Below are positions 16,930-23,874 of a stretch of DNA of 23,874 nt, piece by piece (the first letter of the stretch is position 1; the number at the start of each line of letters is the position of its first letter). The DNA lies in contig CAYPIE010000090.1 of NCBI GenBank assembly GCA_964410665.1, positions 1 to 23,874 of the forward strand, given 5' to 3'. Position numbers and translations under genes: made by a program. Origin of the DNA: CAYPIE01 sp964410665 (GTDB taxonomy: Bacteria; Planctomycetota; Planctomycetia; Gemmatales; Gemmataceae). Below the pieces are notes generated by a model, which was given only the letters and a program-made list of their open reading frames with translations, had not been told where the DNA came from and did no database searches.

Positions 16930-17821
16930 GGGGGGTCACCATCTCATCGGCATGGTAACTCGAACGCACAAACGGCCCGGCCACCACCTGGCGGAAGCCC
17001 AGCGTGCGCGCCCGCGCCGCCAGGGCATCAAACTCCTCGGGTGGCACAAACCGTGCCATGGGAATATGCTTCAACGTTGGCTGTAAATACTGACCGAGAG
17101 TCAGAATATCACAGTCGATTTGCCGCAGGTCGGCCAGAACATCAAAGAGTTCATCAATCGTCTCGCCAATCCCTAACATCAGCCCGGACTTGGTCAGGAT
17201 GTGCGGCGCCCGACGCTTGCTGTGCGCGAGCATGTCCAGACTGCGTTGATAATTGGCACGACCCCGCACTTTGCGATAAAGTCTCGGCACCGTCTCGAGA
17301 TTGTGATTAAAAACCTCGGGTTGCGCCTTCAGGACGCGATCCAGCGCGGACATATCACCGAGAAAGTCCGGCGTCAGCACCTCGACCGCGGCGCCCGTGC
17401 GGGCACGCACGGCCACGATACAGCGATAGAAGTGATCCGCCCCACCATCGGGCAAATCATCCCGGGTCACCGAGGTGATCACTACATGCTTCAGACCCAG
17501 CCGATAAGCAGCCTCGGCAACGCGGTCGGGCTCATCATCCTCGAGCATCTCAGGTTTGCCCCGTGGCACCGAGCAGAAACCACACGGACGGGTGCAAATA
17601 TTGCCCAGGATCATGAAGGTTGCCGTCCGCCGAGCATAGCATTCCGGCCGGTTGGGACAACGAGCATTCTCGCAGACCGTTTCCAGGCGCAATTCATCGA
17701 GTAAGCCCTGGGTAAAGAAGTTGCCGTTGCCAGTGGGCAATTTGCGTTTGAGCCAAGCTGGCAAGCGACGGGGGTTGCGGGGAGATGCCTCAGAGGTTGG
17801 AAGAACCGGTAGTGACTGCAT
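16904..17821 (-). CDS. lipA: Lipoyl synthase (radical SAM)
   Basis: A 305-residue enzyme that inserts two sulphur atoms into protein-bound octanoyl groups to make lipoate. The auxiliary cluster motif is C50-ENAR-C55-PNRPE-C61, the radical-SAM motif is C76-TRP-C80-GF-C83, and the C-terminal RSSYHADE at about 286-293 supplies the serine ligand. HVVITSVTRDDLPDGGADHF is a strong family stretch. ATG at 17821 is chosen; a TTG 63 bases upstream would overlap lipB more deeply. The gene overlaps lipB by 32 bases and the lipoyl-fold gene by 26 bases, so the three are likely translated in a coupled way. All catalytic cysteines are present, so the enzyme should be active. Confidence 0.95.
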   Translation of the reverse strand: MQSLPVLPTSEASPRNPRRLPAWLKRKLPTGNGNFFTQGLLDELRLETVCENARCPNRPECYARRTATFMILGNICTRPCGFCSVPRGKPEMLEDDEPDRVAEAAYRLGLKHVVITSVTRDDLPDGGADHFYRCIVAVRARTGAAVEVLTPDFLGDMSALDRVLKAQPEVFNHNLETVPRLYRKVRGRANYQRSLDMLAHSKRRAPHILTKSGLMLGIGETIDELFDVLADLRQIDCDILTLGQYLQPTLKHIPMARFVPPEEFDALAARARTLGFRQVVAGPFVRSSYHADEMVTPHGSADPVA

Positions 17822-18548
17822 GCTGATTCGCTCGGGGGGCCAAGGCCGGATGATGATGAAGGATTGCCTGACGCTGGTAAGCAAACGCCGCGGTGAATTG
17901 CTCGAGGAACCGTTGCCGGAAGCGAGCCGCTCGCACAGGGACGCGTAATTCGCGTTCGACCGAAGTCATCGGCTCCGTGCGGCCATCACAGGCAATCTGT
18001 TTATACGGTAGTAATTCTGGGTTCAAATTCACCGTAAGTCCATAATAGCTGACCCACTGCCGTACGGCGATGCCGACCTGGGTCAGCTGACGAGAGCCTA
18101 CCAGGTGACCGCCCGCCCCATGCGTATGTAACCCAAGCAGCTCATATTCTTGTAGCACCGTGTGCGTGATCGTCTTCAGCCGCTCCACAAACGCCCCCAC
18201 AGTCAAGTCCAGCGCATCCAGCGGCACAATCGGATAGATGGCCAACTGACCAGGCAGGTGTAACGTGGTTCCGCCACCACGATTCACGCGGAATACGCGG
18301 CAGCCGAGATGCTCCAGCTCTGCGGCGGTCAAGCCCACATCGCGGACACTTCCGGCCCGGCCGATGGTGATCGTGGGTGGGTGCTCGCAAAAGCACAAGG
18401 CCGCCCGATGACGTTCGCCCGAGATCTCATAAACCAATCTTCGCTGCAACCAGAGCATCTCCACAAACGGCACCTGGCCTAGGAGATACACCTCCAATAC
18501 CGGGTCATTCGACGGAGAATCATCGGCAGGAACATTCCAGGCGAACAT
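17790..18548 (-). CDS. lipB: Divergent octanoyltransferase LipB-like protein
   Basis: A 252-residue member of the LipB/LplA-type acyltransferase family, which moves octanoate from acyl carrier protein to lipoyl domains. The acyl-binding motif is R90-GGGTTLHLPGQLAIYPI, compared with the usual RGGxxTYHGPGQ. The catalytic cysteine is present as C187 in QIACDGR (usual PCG). The catalytic lysine expected in the A-K-I-x-x-x-G-x-R-x-R segment is replaced by Gln154 in SRQLTQVGIAVRQW. The C-terminus is extended by a His-rich tail (HHHPALAPRANQH) that overlaps the start of lipA. The ATG at 18548 has only a distant GGGAG. The position next to lipA supports a lipoate role, but activity as a standard LipB is uncertain. 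Confidence 0.85.
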   Translation of the reverse strand: MFAWNVPADDSPSNDPVLEVYLLGQVPFVEMLWLQRRLVYEISGERHRAALCFCEHPPTITIGRAGSVRDVGLTAAELEHLGCRVFRVNRGGGTTLHLPGQLAIYPIVPLDALDLTVGAFVERLKTITHTVLQEYELLGLHTHGAGGHLVGSRQLTQVGIAVRQWVSYYGLTVNLNPELLPYKQIACDGRTEPMTSVERELRVPVRAARFRQRFLEQFTAAFAYQRQAILHHHPALAPRANQHAVTTGSSNL

Positions 18549-18944
18549 GGCAGCGTCGGCAACTCCCTCAATCGCGATCGGGTGGGTCTCAACACGCGCT
18601 CCACTTTAGCAACCGCTGCTCCATCCTCAAAGCCCACAAGCCAAGCGAGCCGTTTGGGAATATCGCCCTACAGGCATGTACCCACGCAATCCTGCCTCGC
18701 TTGCGTGGCCTCTCTGGACTCCCCAATGCCATCAGCAGTCCAATCAGCACTCGCCCTCCGTCCGAAACCCACGGCCCGGTTCGCCGCATCGGACAGATTG
18801 ACAGGCGTAGCGATTCCTTCGTAACGTAGAACTATTCGGCTGCCAGGACTTTTCGCCCACTGCGTTTTCCGTGCAGAATCCCCGCTTTTTAGACCCCCAA
18901 ATGGTGGGCGGCAAACTGTCGCCATTCGAAAGACGAGGTCGGCC
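18549..18944. other. Intergenic region between divergent lip and RND units
   Basis: A 396-base gap between the start of the lipB-like gene (minus) and the start of the RND adaptor (plus). Short open frames on both strands lack ribosome sites and family features and look accidental. It must contain the promoters of both units, but no pair of -35 and -10 hexamers stands out. GAGG, eight bases before 18945, is the adaptor's ribosome site. Confidence 0.6.
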
Positions 18945-20288
18945 ATGAGTTTTGTCTGGCGCTGGGTACAACGGTCGGGCACGCTACTGGTCATCGTCGC
19001 CATCCTGGGCGGAAGTTGGTACCTCTTGGAGGCAACCCGCACCACCGAGTCCAACCGTCCGCGTCGCAATGAAACGCAGCCCACCGTAGTCACGGTTGCT
19101 CCAGCGACGCGCCGCCCCGTGCAACGGACCGTGGAGATGGTCGGCTCGCTGTATGGCTGGGAGGAGATTGACCTGGCTGCCAAAGTCAGTGGCCGAGTGC
19201 AGCAAATCTATTACGATGTGGGGGCACTGGTCCGCCCGGGCGACCTCCTGTTGGCGATTGACCCCACCGACTTTGAGCTGGGAGTCCGTCAAGCGGAGCG
19301 TGCCTTGCAGCTGGAGCTGGCCCGGCTGGGTCGCACGCAACTGCCCGAGGGAGAGATTGACCTGAGTCAACTGCCGTCGGTGGTTCGCGCCATTGCCCGC
19401 GAACAGGAGGCCAAAGCTCAGCTCGAGCGGGTTCGCCAACTGGCCAATCAACGGGCCGTTTCGGCCGAGGAACGCGATGCGGTCGAACGCAACTATGCGG
19501 TAGCCCGTGCCGATCATCGCCAAGCGATTCTGGACGCCCAGACCGCGCTTGCGGGCGCGCGCGAACGCCAGGCCGCGCTAGAAACCGCCCGACAGCGGCT
19601 CAAGGATGCCAAGGTGCGCGTCCCGGGCCAACCGCCGGAGCAACGCCCTTCCTTGGGCGACCCCGATCCTCCGCCGACCTATGTCATCTGCGAGCGCAAC
19701 GTCTCCGAGGGAGAAATGATCCAGTCGGAATTTGGCCAAAACACCACGCTATTCTCCTTGGTGATCGACCATCCGCTGAAGCTCAAGGCCAGCGTCCCCG
19801 AACGGTATAAAAGTGCCATCCAGGTCGATCAGCAGGTACTGCTCCAGGTGGAAGCCTACCCCGAGGAGACCTTTACTGGGCGGGTCGCCCGCGTGAACCC
19901 GGCGGTCGACCGCACGACCCGCGCCTTTGAGGTGGAGGTGCATGTGGCCAACCCTGAGCGTCGGTTGAGCCCTGGCAGCTTCGTGGAAGCAACCGTGCTT
20001 ACCTCAGTCGATACCAATGCCCTCACCGTCCCCGAAGAGGCCCTGGTCTCCTTTGCCGGGGTGACCAAAGTGTTTGTGCTTGAAAGGGACGTGGTACGGG
20101 CAGTCCCGGTCGAGCCAGGGGTTAGTATTGAGCTGCCTGAAGCAGAGACCGAGCGAATGTGGATCGAGGTGGAAGGCGACCTGACTGCCAATGCCCAGGT
20201 AGTCACCAGCGGTCAGTCCCGTCTATCCGATGGGGCCCCGGCGAAGATCCGAGCCGAAACAGCGTCGGATCACGGAGGCAACCGATGA
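18945..20288 (+). CDS. RND efflux periplasmic adaptor (membrane fusion protein)
   Basis: A 447-residue HlyD/AcrA-type adaptor that bridges an RND transporter and an outer-membrane channel. A membrane anchor occupies residues about 11-28 (SGTLLVIVAILGGSWYLL). The split lipoyl-like barrel is seen at VSGRVQQIYYDVGALVRPGDLLLAID and again after the hairpin at YVICERNVSEGEMIQSE. Between them lies an alpha-helical coiled-coil hairpin rich in Gln/Glu/Arg (about 105-215). The beta-barrel segment includes FTGRVARVNPAVDRTTRAFEVEV. ATG 18945 is preceded by GAGG. Its stop overlaps the transporter start in an ATGA. The transported substrate is not deducible. Confidence 0.92.
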   Translation: MSFVWRWVQRSGTLLVIVAILGGSWYLLEATRTTESNRPRRNETQPTVVTVAPATRRPVQRTVEMVGSLYGWEEIDLAAKVSGRVQQIYYDVGALVRPGDLLLAIDPTDFELGVRQAERALQLELARLGRTQLPEGEIDLSQLPSVVRAIAREQEAKAQLERVRQLANQRAVSAEERDAVERNYAVARADHRQAILDAQTALAGARERQAALETARQRLKDAKVRVPGQPPEQRPSLGDPDPPPTYVICERNVSEGEMIQSEFGQNTTLFSLVIDHPLKLKASVPERYKSAIQVDQQVLLQVEAYPEETFTGRVARVNPAVDRTTRAFEVEVHVANPERRLSPGSFVEATVLTSVDTNALTVPEEALVSFAGVTKVFVLERDVVRAVPVEPGVSIELPEAETERMWIEVEGDLTANAQVVTSGQSRLSDGAPAKIRAETASDHGGNR

Positions 20289-23200
20289 AAATTTGGGACC
20301 TCTGCATCCAGCGACCGGTCTTTACCCTGATGCTGGTCAGCGCCCCGGTCATCCTGGGCATCGCCTCCTACTTCCGGCTCGGGGTCGAACTCTTCCCCAA
20401 TGTCGATGTGCCGTTCGTGACCGTCACCACCACCTTGCGCGGCGCCAGCGTCGAAGAGATGGAGAGCTCGGTCACCAAGGTGATCGAGGAGGCGGTCAAC
20501 AGTGTCTCCGGGATCGACACCCTGCGCTCGACCACCAAGGAAGGCTTCTCGCAAGTCATGATCGAATTCAAGCTGGAAAAGGATGGTGATGTCGCCGCCC
20601 AGGAAGTCGATGCCAAGGTCCGCACCATTGTCGGCCGCCTACCAATCGGAACGGATCCCCCGATCATCGACAAACTAGCGGTCGATGCCGTCCCCGTCCT
20701 GACCCTAGCGATCTCAGGGCGGCGTGATTTGCGTGAGGTCACCGAGATCACCCGCAAGCGGATCAAGGAAAACCTCGAGACCCTCAGCGGCGTCGGCTCC
20801 GTGGTCCTGGTAGGCGGTCGCACCCGCGCCATCCAGATCATCCTCGAACCCAACAAATTACTAAAGTATGACAACTTAACCGTCACCGACATCCGCGACG
20901 CCCTGATCCGCGAGAATCAGGAGCAGCCTGGTGGTCGGGTCGACCGCGGCCTATCCGAACGCATCATGCGAACACTCGGCCGGGTGGAAAAGCCGGAGGA
21001 GTTTGCCGACCTGATCGTTGGCAACCAAGGGGGCCAGCCGGTGCGGATCGCCCAGCTGGGTCGGGTCGACGATGGCTATGAGGAACCACGCGGGCTGTCT
21101 CGCTTGTGGGTCCGTGGCGAAATGCCTGACCAAGCCCCAGGTGCCAACTCGGTTAGCCTGGTAATTCAGAAACAATCGGGGGCGAACACCGTCGAGGTGG
21201 TCGATCGGATCCTGGCCCGCCTTGACGAGCTCAAGACCGGGCTACCGACCGATCTGCGTGTCGAGGTGATTCGCGATCAGTCGCGGTTTATCCGCAACTC
21301 GATGGACGAGGTCAAAGTCCACCTGGTGCTCGCTGCCATCTTGGTGGTGCTCTCCATCCTCCTGTTCTTACGCGACTGGCGCACCACCCTGATTGCCACC
21401 GTGGCCATCCCGACCTCGATGATCGGCAGCTTCGCCTGCATGGATTGGATGGGCTTTAGCATCAATAACTTCACCATGCTTGGGCTGATTCTGGCGGTGG
21501 GGATCGTGGTCGATGATGCCGTGGTGGTCCACGAAAACATTTTCCGTCATATGGAAGAAAAAGGGCTATCGGCCTGGCAAGCCGCGTCCACAGCGACCCG
21601 TGAGATTGCCCTGGCGGTGCTGGCGACCACCCTGTCGTTGGTGGTCGTGTTTGCACCGATTGCGTTCATGGGAGGCCAGGTCGGCCGCTTCCTCTCCTGT
21701 TTTGGTTGGGTGGTCGGCTTCTCGGTGCTATTGAGCATGTTTGTCTCGTTCACCCTGACGCCCATGTTGTGTGCCCGGTTTCTCAAGCCGCCCGCGGCCG
21801 GCGAAGGCTCAAGCAAAAGTGGCCTGGCCTGGCAAGTCATTGAGGGCTCTTACCTGGGAATGCTGGGCTGGTCGCTCAAGCATCGCTGGGCGATTGTCCT
21901 GCTGGCGTTGGGCATCCTGATGTTGACGCCAAAGTTGTTTGAAACAGCGGGTTCGGACTTTGTCCCCAAGGATGACCAGTCCGAGTTTGAGGTAGCGCTG
22001 AGCCTACCCGAAGGCTATAGCCTGGACCGGGCTGACCAGGTCCTCACCGAACTGGACCTCCGGCTCCGTCAGCTCCGTGGTGTGACACATACCTTCTATA
22101 CCATTGGCGACACCAGCGGCAGAGTGGCCAAAGGACAAGGGGATGTCACCACCGCTCTCATCTATGTTCGCCTGGTGCCGATTGGCGCCCGCGACTACTC
22201 CCAGTTTGATGTGATGCGCGATGCCCGCGTGATCATGGTCGACTATCCAGACCTACGCTCGGCGGTGCAGACTGTCGAGCCGATCACCGCCGCCGGCATC
22301 AAACAGGTCGACCTGGACTTTAACTTGATCGGACCCGACATGGAGCAACTGCGGGCCTTCGGCAACGAGATCGCCGAGTGGTTGCGCAATCAGTCCGGCT
22401 ATGTCGATGTCGATACCAGCCTGTCGTTGTCCAAGCCCGAGTTGTGGGTCAAACCCGATCGCGAACGCATGAGTGACTTGGGCGTGTCACTCGAGGATAT
22501 CGCCCTGACCACCCGCATCCTGGTCGGCGGCGAGCCGGTCAGCAAATTCAAGGAAGGAGATGAGCAGTACGATATCTGGCTCCGCGCCGAACGGAGTGAA
22601 CGAAACGATCCCATTGAGATCGCCCAGATTGGCGTGCCAGCAAGCCGGGTGCCCAACGGGGTGGCCCGCTTGGGCAACCTGGTCGACTTCGAACAGAACC
22701 TCGGCCCCAACGCCATCGACCGCTTCAGCCGGCAACGCCAAGTCGCCATCGCCGCCAACCTCCAGGGCAAGGACATCGGCACCGCTGTCGAGGAGATCCT
22801 AACGCATGTGCAGAAGATGAACCTGCCGCCAGAATACCGTTACGAGTTCATCGGCGACGCCAAAATGCTCGAAGAGTCCAACGCCAACTTCGCCTTAGGC
22901 TTCATGCTGGCCTTTGTCTTCATGTATATGATCCTGGCTGCCCAATTCGAGAGCCTGGTGCACCCGGTCGCCATCCTGGCGGCACTGCCCTTGACGATCC
23001 CATTTGCTGTACTTTCACTTATATTAATGCAAACAAGTCTAGATGTGTTTGCCATGCTCGGTCTGTTCATGCTGTTCGGCATCGTCAAGAAGAACGGCAT
23101 CCTGCAGATCGATTACACCAACCAGCTGCGAGCCCAGGGCCTCGACCGCGACACCGCGATTATGCAGGCCAACCGGGTCCGCCTGCGCCCGATCCTGATG

Positions 23201-23413
23201 ACCACGGTGATGCTGGTCGCGGCCATGATCCCGATGGCCCTGGGCACCGGCCCCGGCGCGGGCACCCGGGCCAGCATGGCCAAGGTGATCCTCGGCGGCC
23301 AGGCATTATCCCTGCTGCTCGCCCTGTTGATTACCCCCGTGGCCTACTCGATGTTCGATGCCTTCGGCAGCTCCTTCCGCCGCCGGTCCACACCAGTGCA
23401 GCCGAATTCATAG
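20285..23413 (+). CDS. RND efflux transporter, AcrB/HAE1-type
   Basis: A 1042-residue proton-driven exporter of the inner membrane, normal length for the family. ATG 20285 overlaps the adaptor stop and is preceded by GGAGG; a longer frame starting at 20159 would begin inside the adaptor gene. TM1 is at about 12-30, followed by the conserved LFPNVDVPFVTV. The proton-relay residues are present: D410 and D411 in GIVVDDAVVVHENI (AcrB D407/D408), and K936 in IVKKNGILQID (AcrB K940). Two large periplasmic loops follow TM1 and TM7. This places it in the hydrophobe/amphiphile exporter family rather than the heavy-metal family. The outer-membrane partner is not encoded in the window. A short AT-rich stretch at 23003-23048 uses atypical codons. 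Confidence 0.95.
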   Translation: MKIWDLCIQRPVFTLMLVSAPVILGIASYFRLGVELFPNVDVPFVTVTTTLRGASVEEMESSVTKVIEEAVNSVSGIDTLRSTTKEGFSQVMIEFKLEKDGDVAAQEVDAKVRTIVGRLPIGTDPPIIDKLAVDAVPVLTLAISGRRDLREVTEITRKRIKENLETLSGVGSVVLVGGRTRAIQIILEPNKLLKYDNLTVTDIRDALIRENQEQPGGRVDRGLSERIMRTLGRVEKPEEFADLIVGNQGGQPVRIAQLGRVDDGYEEPRGLSRLWVRGEMPDQAPGANSVSLVIQKQSGANTVEVVDRILARLDELKTGLPTDLRVEVIRDQSRFIRNSMDEVKVHLVLAAILVVLSILLFLRDWRTTLIATVAIPTSMIGSFACMDWMGFSINNFTMLGLILAVGIVVDDAVVVHENIFRHMEEKGLSAWQAASTATREIALAVLATTLSLVVVFAPIAFMGGQVGRFLSCFGWVVGFSVLLSMFVSFTLTPMLCARFLKPPAAGEGSSKSGLAWQVIEGSYLGMLGWSLKHRWAIVLLALGILMLTPKLFETAGSDFVPKDDQSEFEVALSLPEGYSLDRADQVLTELDLRLRQLRGVTHTFYTIGDTSGRVAKGQGDVTTALIYVRLVPIGARDYSQFDVMRDARVIMVDYPDLRSAVQTVEPITAAGIKQVDLDFNLIGPDMEQLRAFGNEIAEWLRNQSGYVDVDTSLSLSKPELWVKPDRERMSDLGVSLEDIALTTRILVGGEPVSKFKEGDEQYDIWLRAERSERNDPIEIAQIGVPASRVPNGVARLGNLVDFEQNLGPNAIDRFSRQRQVAIAANLQGKDIGTAVEEILTHVQKMNLPPEYRYEFIGDAKMLEESNANFALGFMLAFVFMYMILAAQFESLVHPVAILAALPLTIPFAVLSLILMQTSLDVFAMLGLFMLFGIVKKNGILQIDYTNQLRAQGLDRDTAIMQANRVRLRPILMTTVMLVAAMIPMALGTGPGAGTRASMAKVILGGQALSLLLALLITPVAYSMFDAFGSSFRRRSTPVQPNS

Positions 23414-23450
23414 CGATTGCGAGAAATCAGCACATTCGAGGTTCGCCTGA

Positions 23451-23633
23451 AAGAGGTAGAGGCGGTTGCACTGCGAAGCGGCAGAGGCGATTGCGCTGCG
23501 AAGCGGCAGAGGCGATTGCGCTGCGGGGAAAGCGGCAGAGGCGCTTGCGATGCGAAGCGGCAGAGGCGGTTGCGGTAAGAAGCGGTAGAGGCGATTGCGC
23601 TGCGGGGAAAGAGGCAGAGGCGCTTGCGGTAAG
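23451..23633. repeat. Seven 25-bp tandem units in a 79-bp higher-order array
   Basis: Seven imperfect 25-bp units, each with the core GGCAGAGGCG or GGTAGAGGCG followed by (A/C/G)TTGCG in most copies, start at 23451, 23476, 23501, 23530, 23555, 23580 and 23609. Units 3 and 6 are each followed by a GGGA insert, so 23476-23554 and 23555-23633 are two 79-bp higher-order copies (25+25+4+25). The array starts 37 bases after the RND transporter stop. All frames are open on the minus strand (repeating Arg/Leu/Cys/Pro-rich peptide), but no start or ribosome site supports a gene. Confidence 0.9.
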
Positions 23634-23640
23634 TCAGAAC

Positions 23641-23843
23641 CCCCGGACTGACGTCCGGGGCTCGCCTTTCGGAGGCGGTTGCATGAGCGGAAGTGGTTGA
23701 CCGCGAGATGGCTGCAACGAATCGCCAGCGTGGACAGAGCTCCGGACTCACGTCCTTCGCCAGAGCAGACGCAGCGCGTTGCGTAGGAACGTAAGTTCCG
23801 GAGCTCTTCTCTGCCTCTCAAGGCGAGCCCCGGACGTCAGTCC
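23641..23843. repeat. Nested palindromic repeats (REP/BIME-like)
   Basis: A 24-bp perfect inverted repeat pairs 23645-23668 with 23820-23843. The left side is itself a hairpin, CCCCGGAC-TGAC-GTCCGGGG (23641-23660). Inside the long repeat, 23736-23755 (AGAGCTCCGGACTCACGTCC) is nearly the inverse of 23786-23807, which ends GTTCCGGAGCTCT. The GC-rich GGAC(T)nACGTCC core resembles dispersed palindromic repeats of large planctomycete genomes, but copy number elsewhere cannot be seen here. The remaining bases to the window end show nothing else. Confidence 0.75.
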
Positions 23844-23874
23844 TGATAACTCATGGCATTTTTTCGGTTGACAG

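Noticed and set aside
18377..18829. 150-residue plus-strand open frame between lipB and the RND unit
   Set aside because: Its first half is antisense to lipB, and it has no ribosome site or recognisable domain.
23451..23633. CRISPR array
   Set aside because: The units are contiguous 25-mers with no unique spacers, apart from two GGGA inserts, and no cas gene is near.
23344..23821. Minus-strand open frames of 135 and 137 residues rich in Arg, Leu, Cys and Pro
   Set aside because: They are translations of the tandem repeat array, have no ribosome site, and one overlaps the end of the RND transporter gene.

Overview
The window is almost certainly from a member of the Planctomycetota, most likely of the Gemmataceae/Gemmatales type. 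The taxon-typical signs are an adjacent DUF1549/DUF1553 gene and DUF1501 gene, a DUF1559 prepilin-like protein ending in an H-X9-DG motif, an N-terminal LEDRVTP motif on a secreted RTX-type protein, and the futalosine menaquinone enzyme MqnE. Base composition is fairly GC-rich. Assignment below phylum is inference; no rRNA or tRNA gene was found.

Layout. (1) Bases 22-3973, minus strand: a large TPR protein started at TTG, then a secreted protein with a lamin-tail-like domain and RTX repeats. (2) Bases 4134-9059, plus strand: a compact cluster of three exported proteins, DUF1549/DUF1553, DUF1501 with a Tat-like leader, and an 11-EF-hand protein, closed by a strong intrinsic terminator (9136-9179). 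(3) A small TerB-like protein (9334-9741) converges on mqnE (10017-11156, minus). (4) Bases 11157-12540 hold no gene I can support, but contain a 10-bp inverted repeat around an AT-rich core. (5) Bases 12541-13817: a DUF1559 protein and a tiny lipoprotein, closed by a strong terminator (13836-13886), then another putative lipoprotein (13961-14602). (6) Bases 14706-18548, minus strand, read from high to low coordinate: lipB-like, lipA, a lipoyl-fold protein, tmk, holB and a proline-rich lipoprotein, tightly packed with several overlaps. (7) Bases 18945-23413, plus strand: an RND efflux pair (periplasmic adaptor and inner-membrane transporter) sharing an ATGA overlap; no outer-membrane channel is present. 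(8) Bases 23414-23874: a non-coding repeat region with seven 25-bp tandem units followed by nested palindromic repeats.

How the genes fit together. The DUF1549/DUF1501/EF-hand trio probably works outside the cytoplasm, but its biochemical role is unknown. The lip cluster joins protein lipoylation to dTMP synthesis and replication-clamp loading. Its most unusual aspect is chemical: the LipB-like protein has Gln where the catalytic Lys is expected, and the adjacent lipoyl-fold protein has no lysine at all, so it cannot carry lipoate or biotin on lysine. Together with the higher-order 3' repeat array, this is the best candidate for something not routinely described. No CRISPR array, complete insertion sequence, phage module or recognised defence system was seen.
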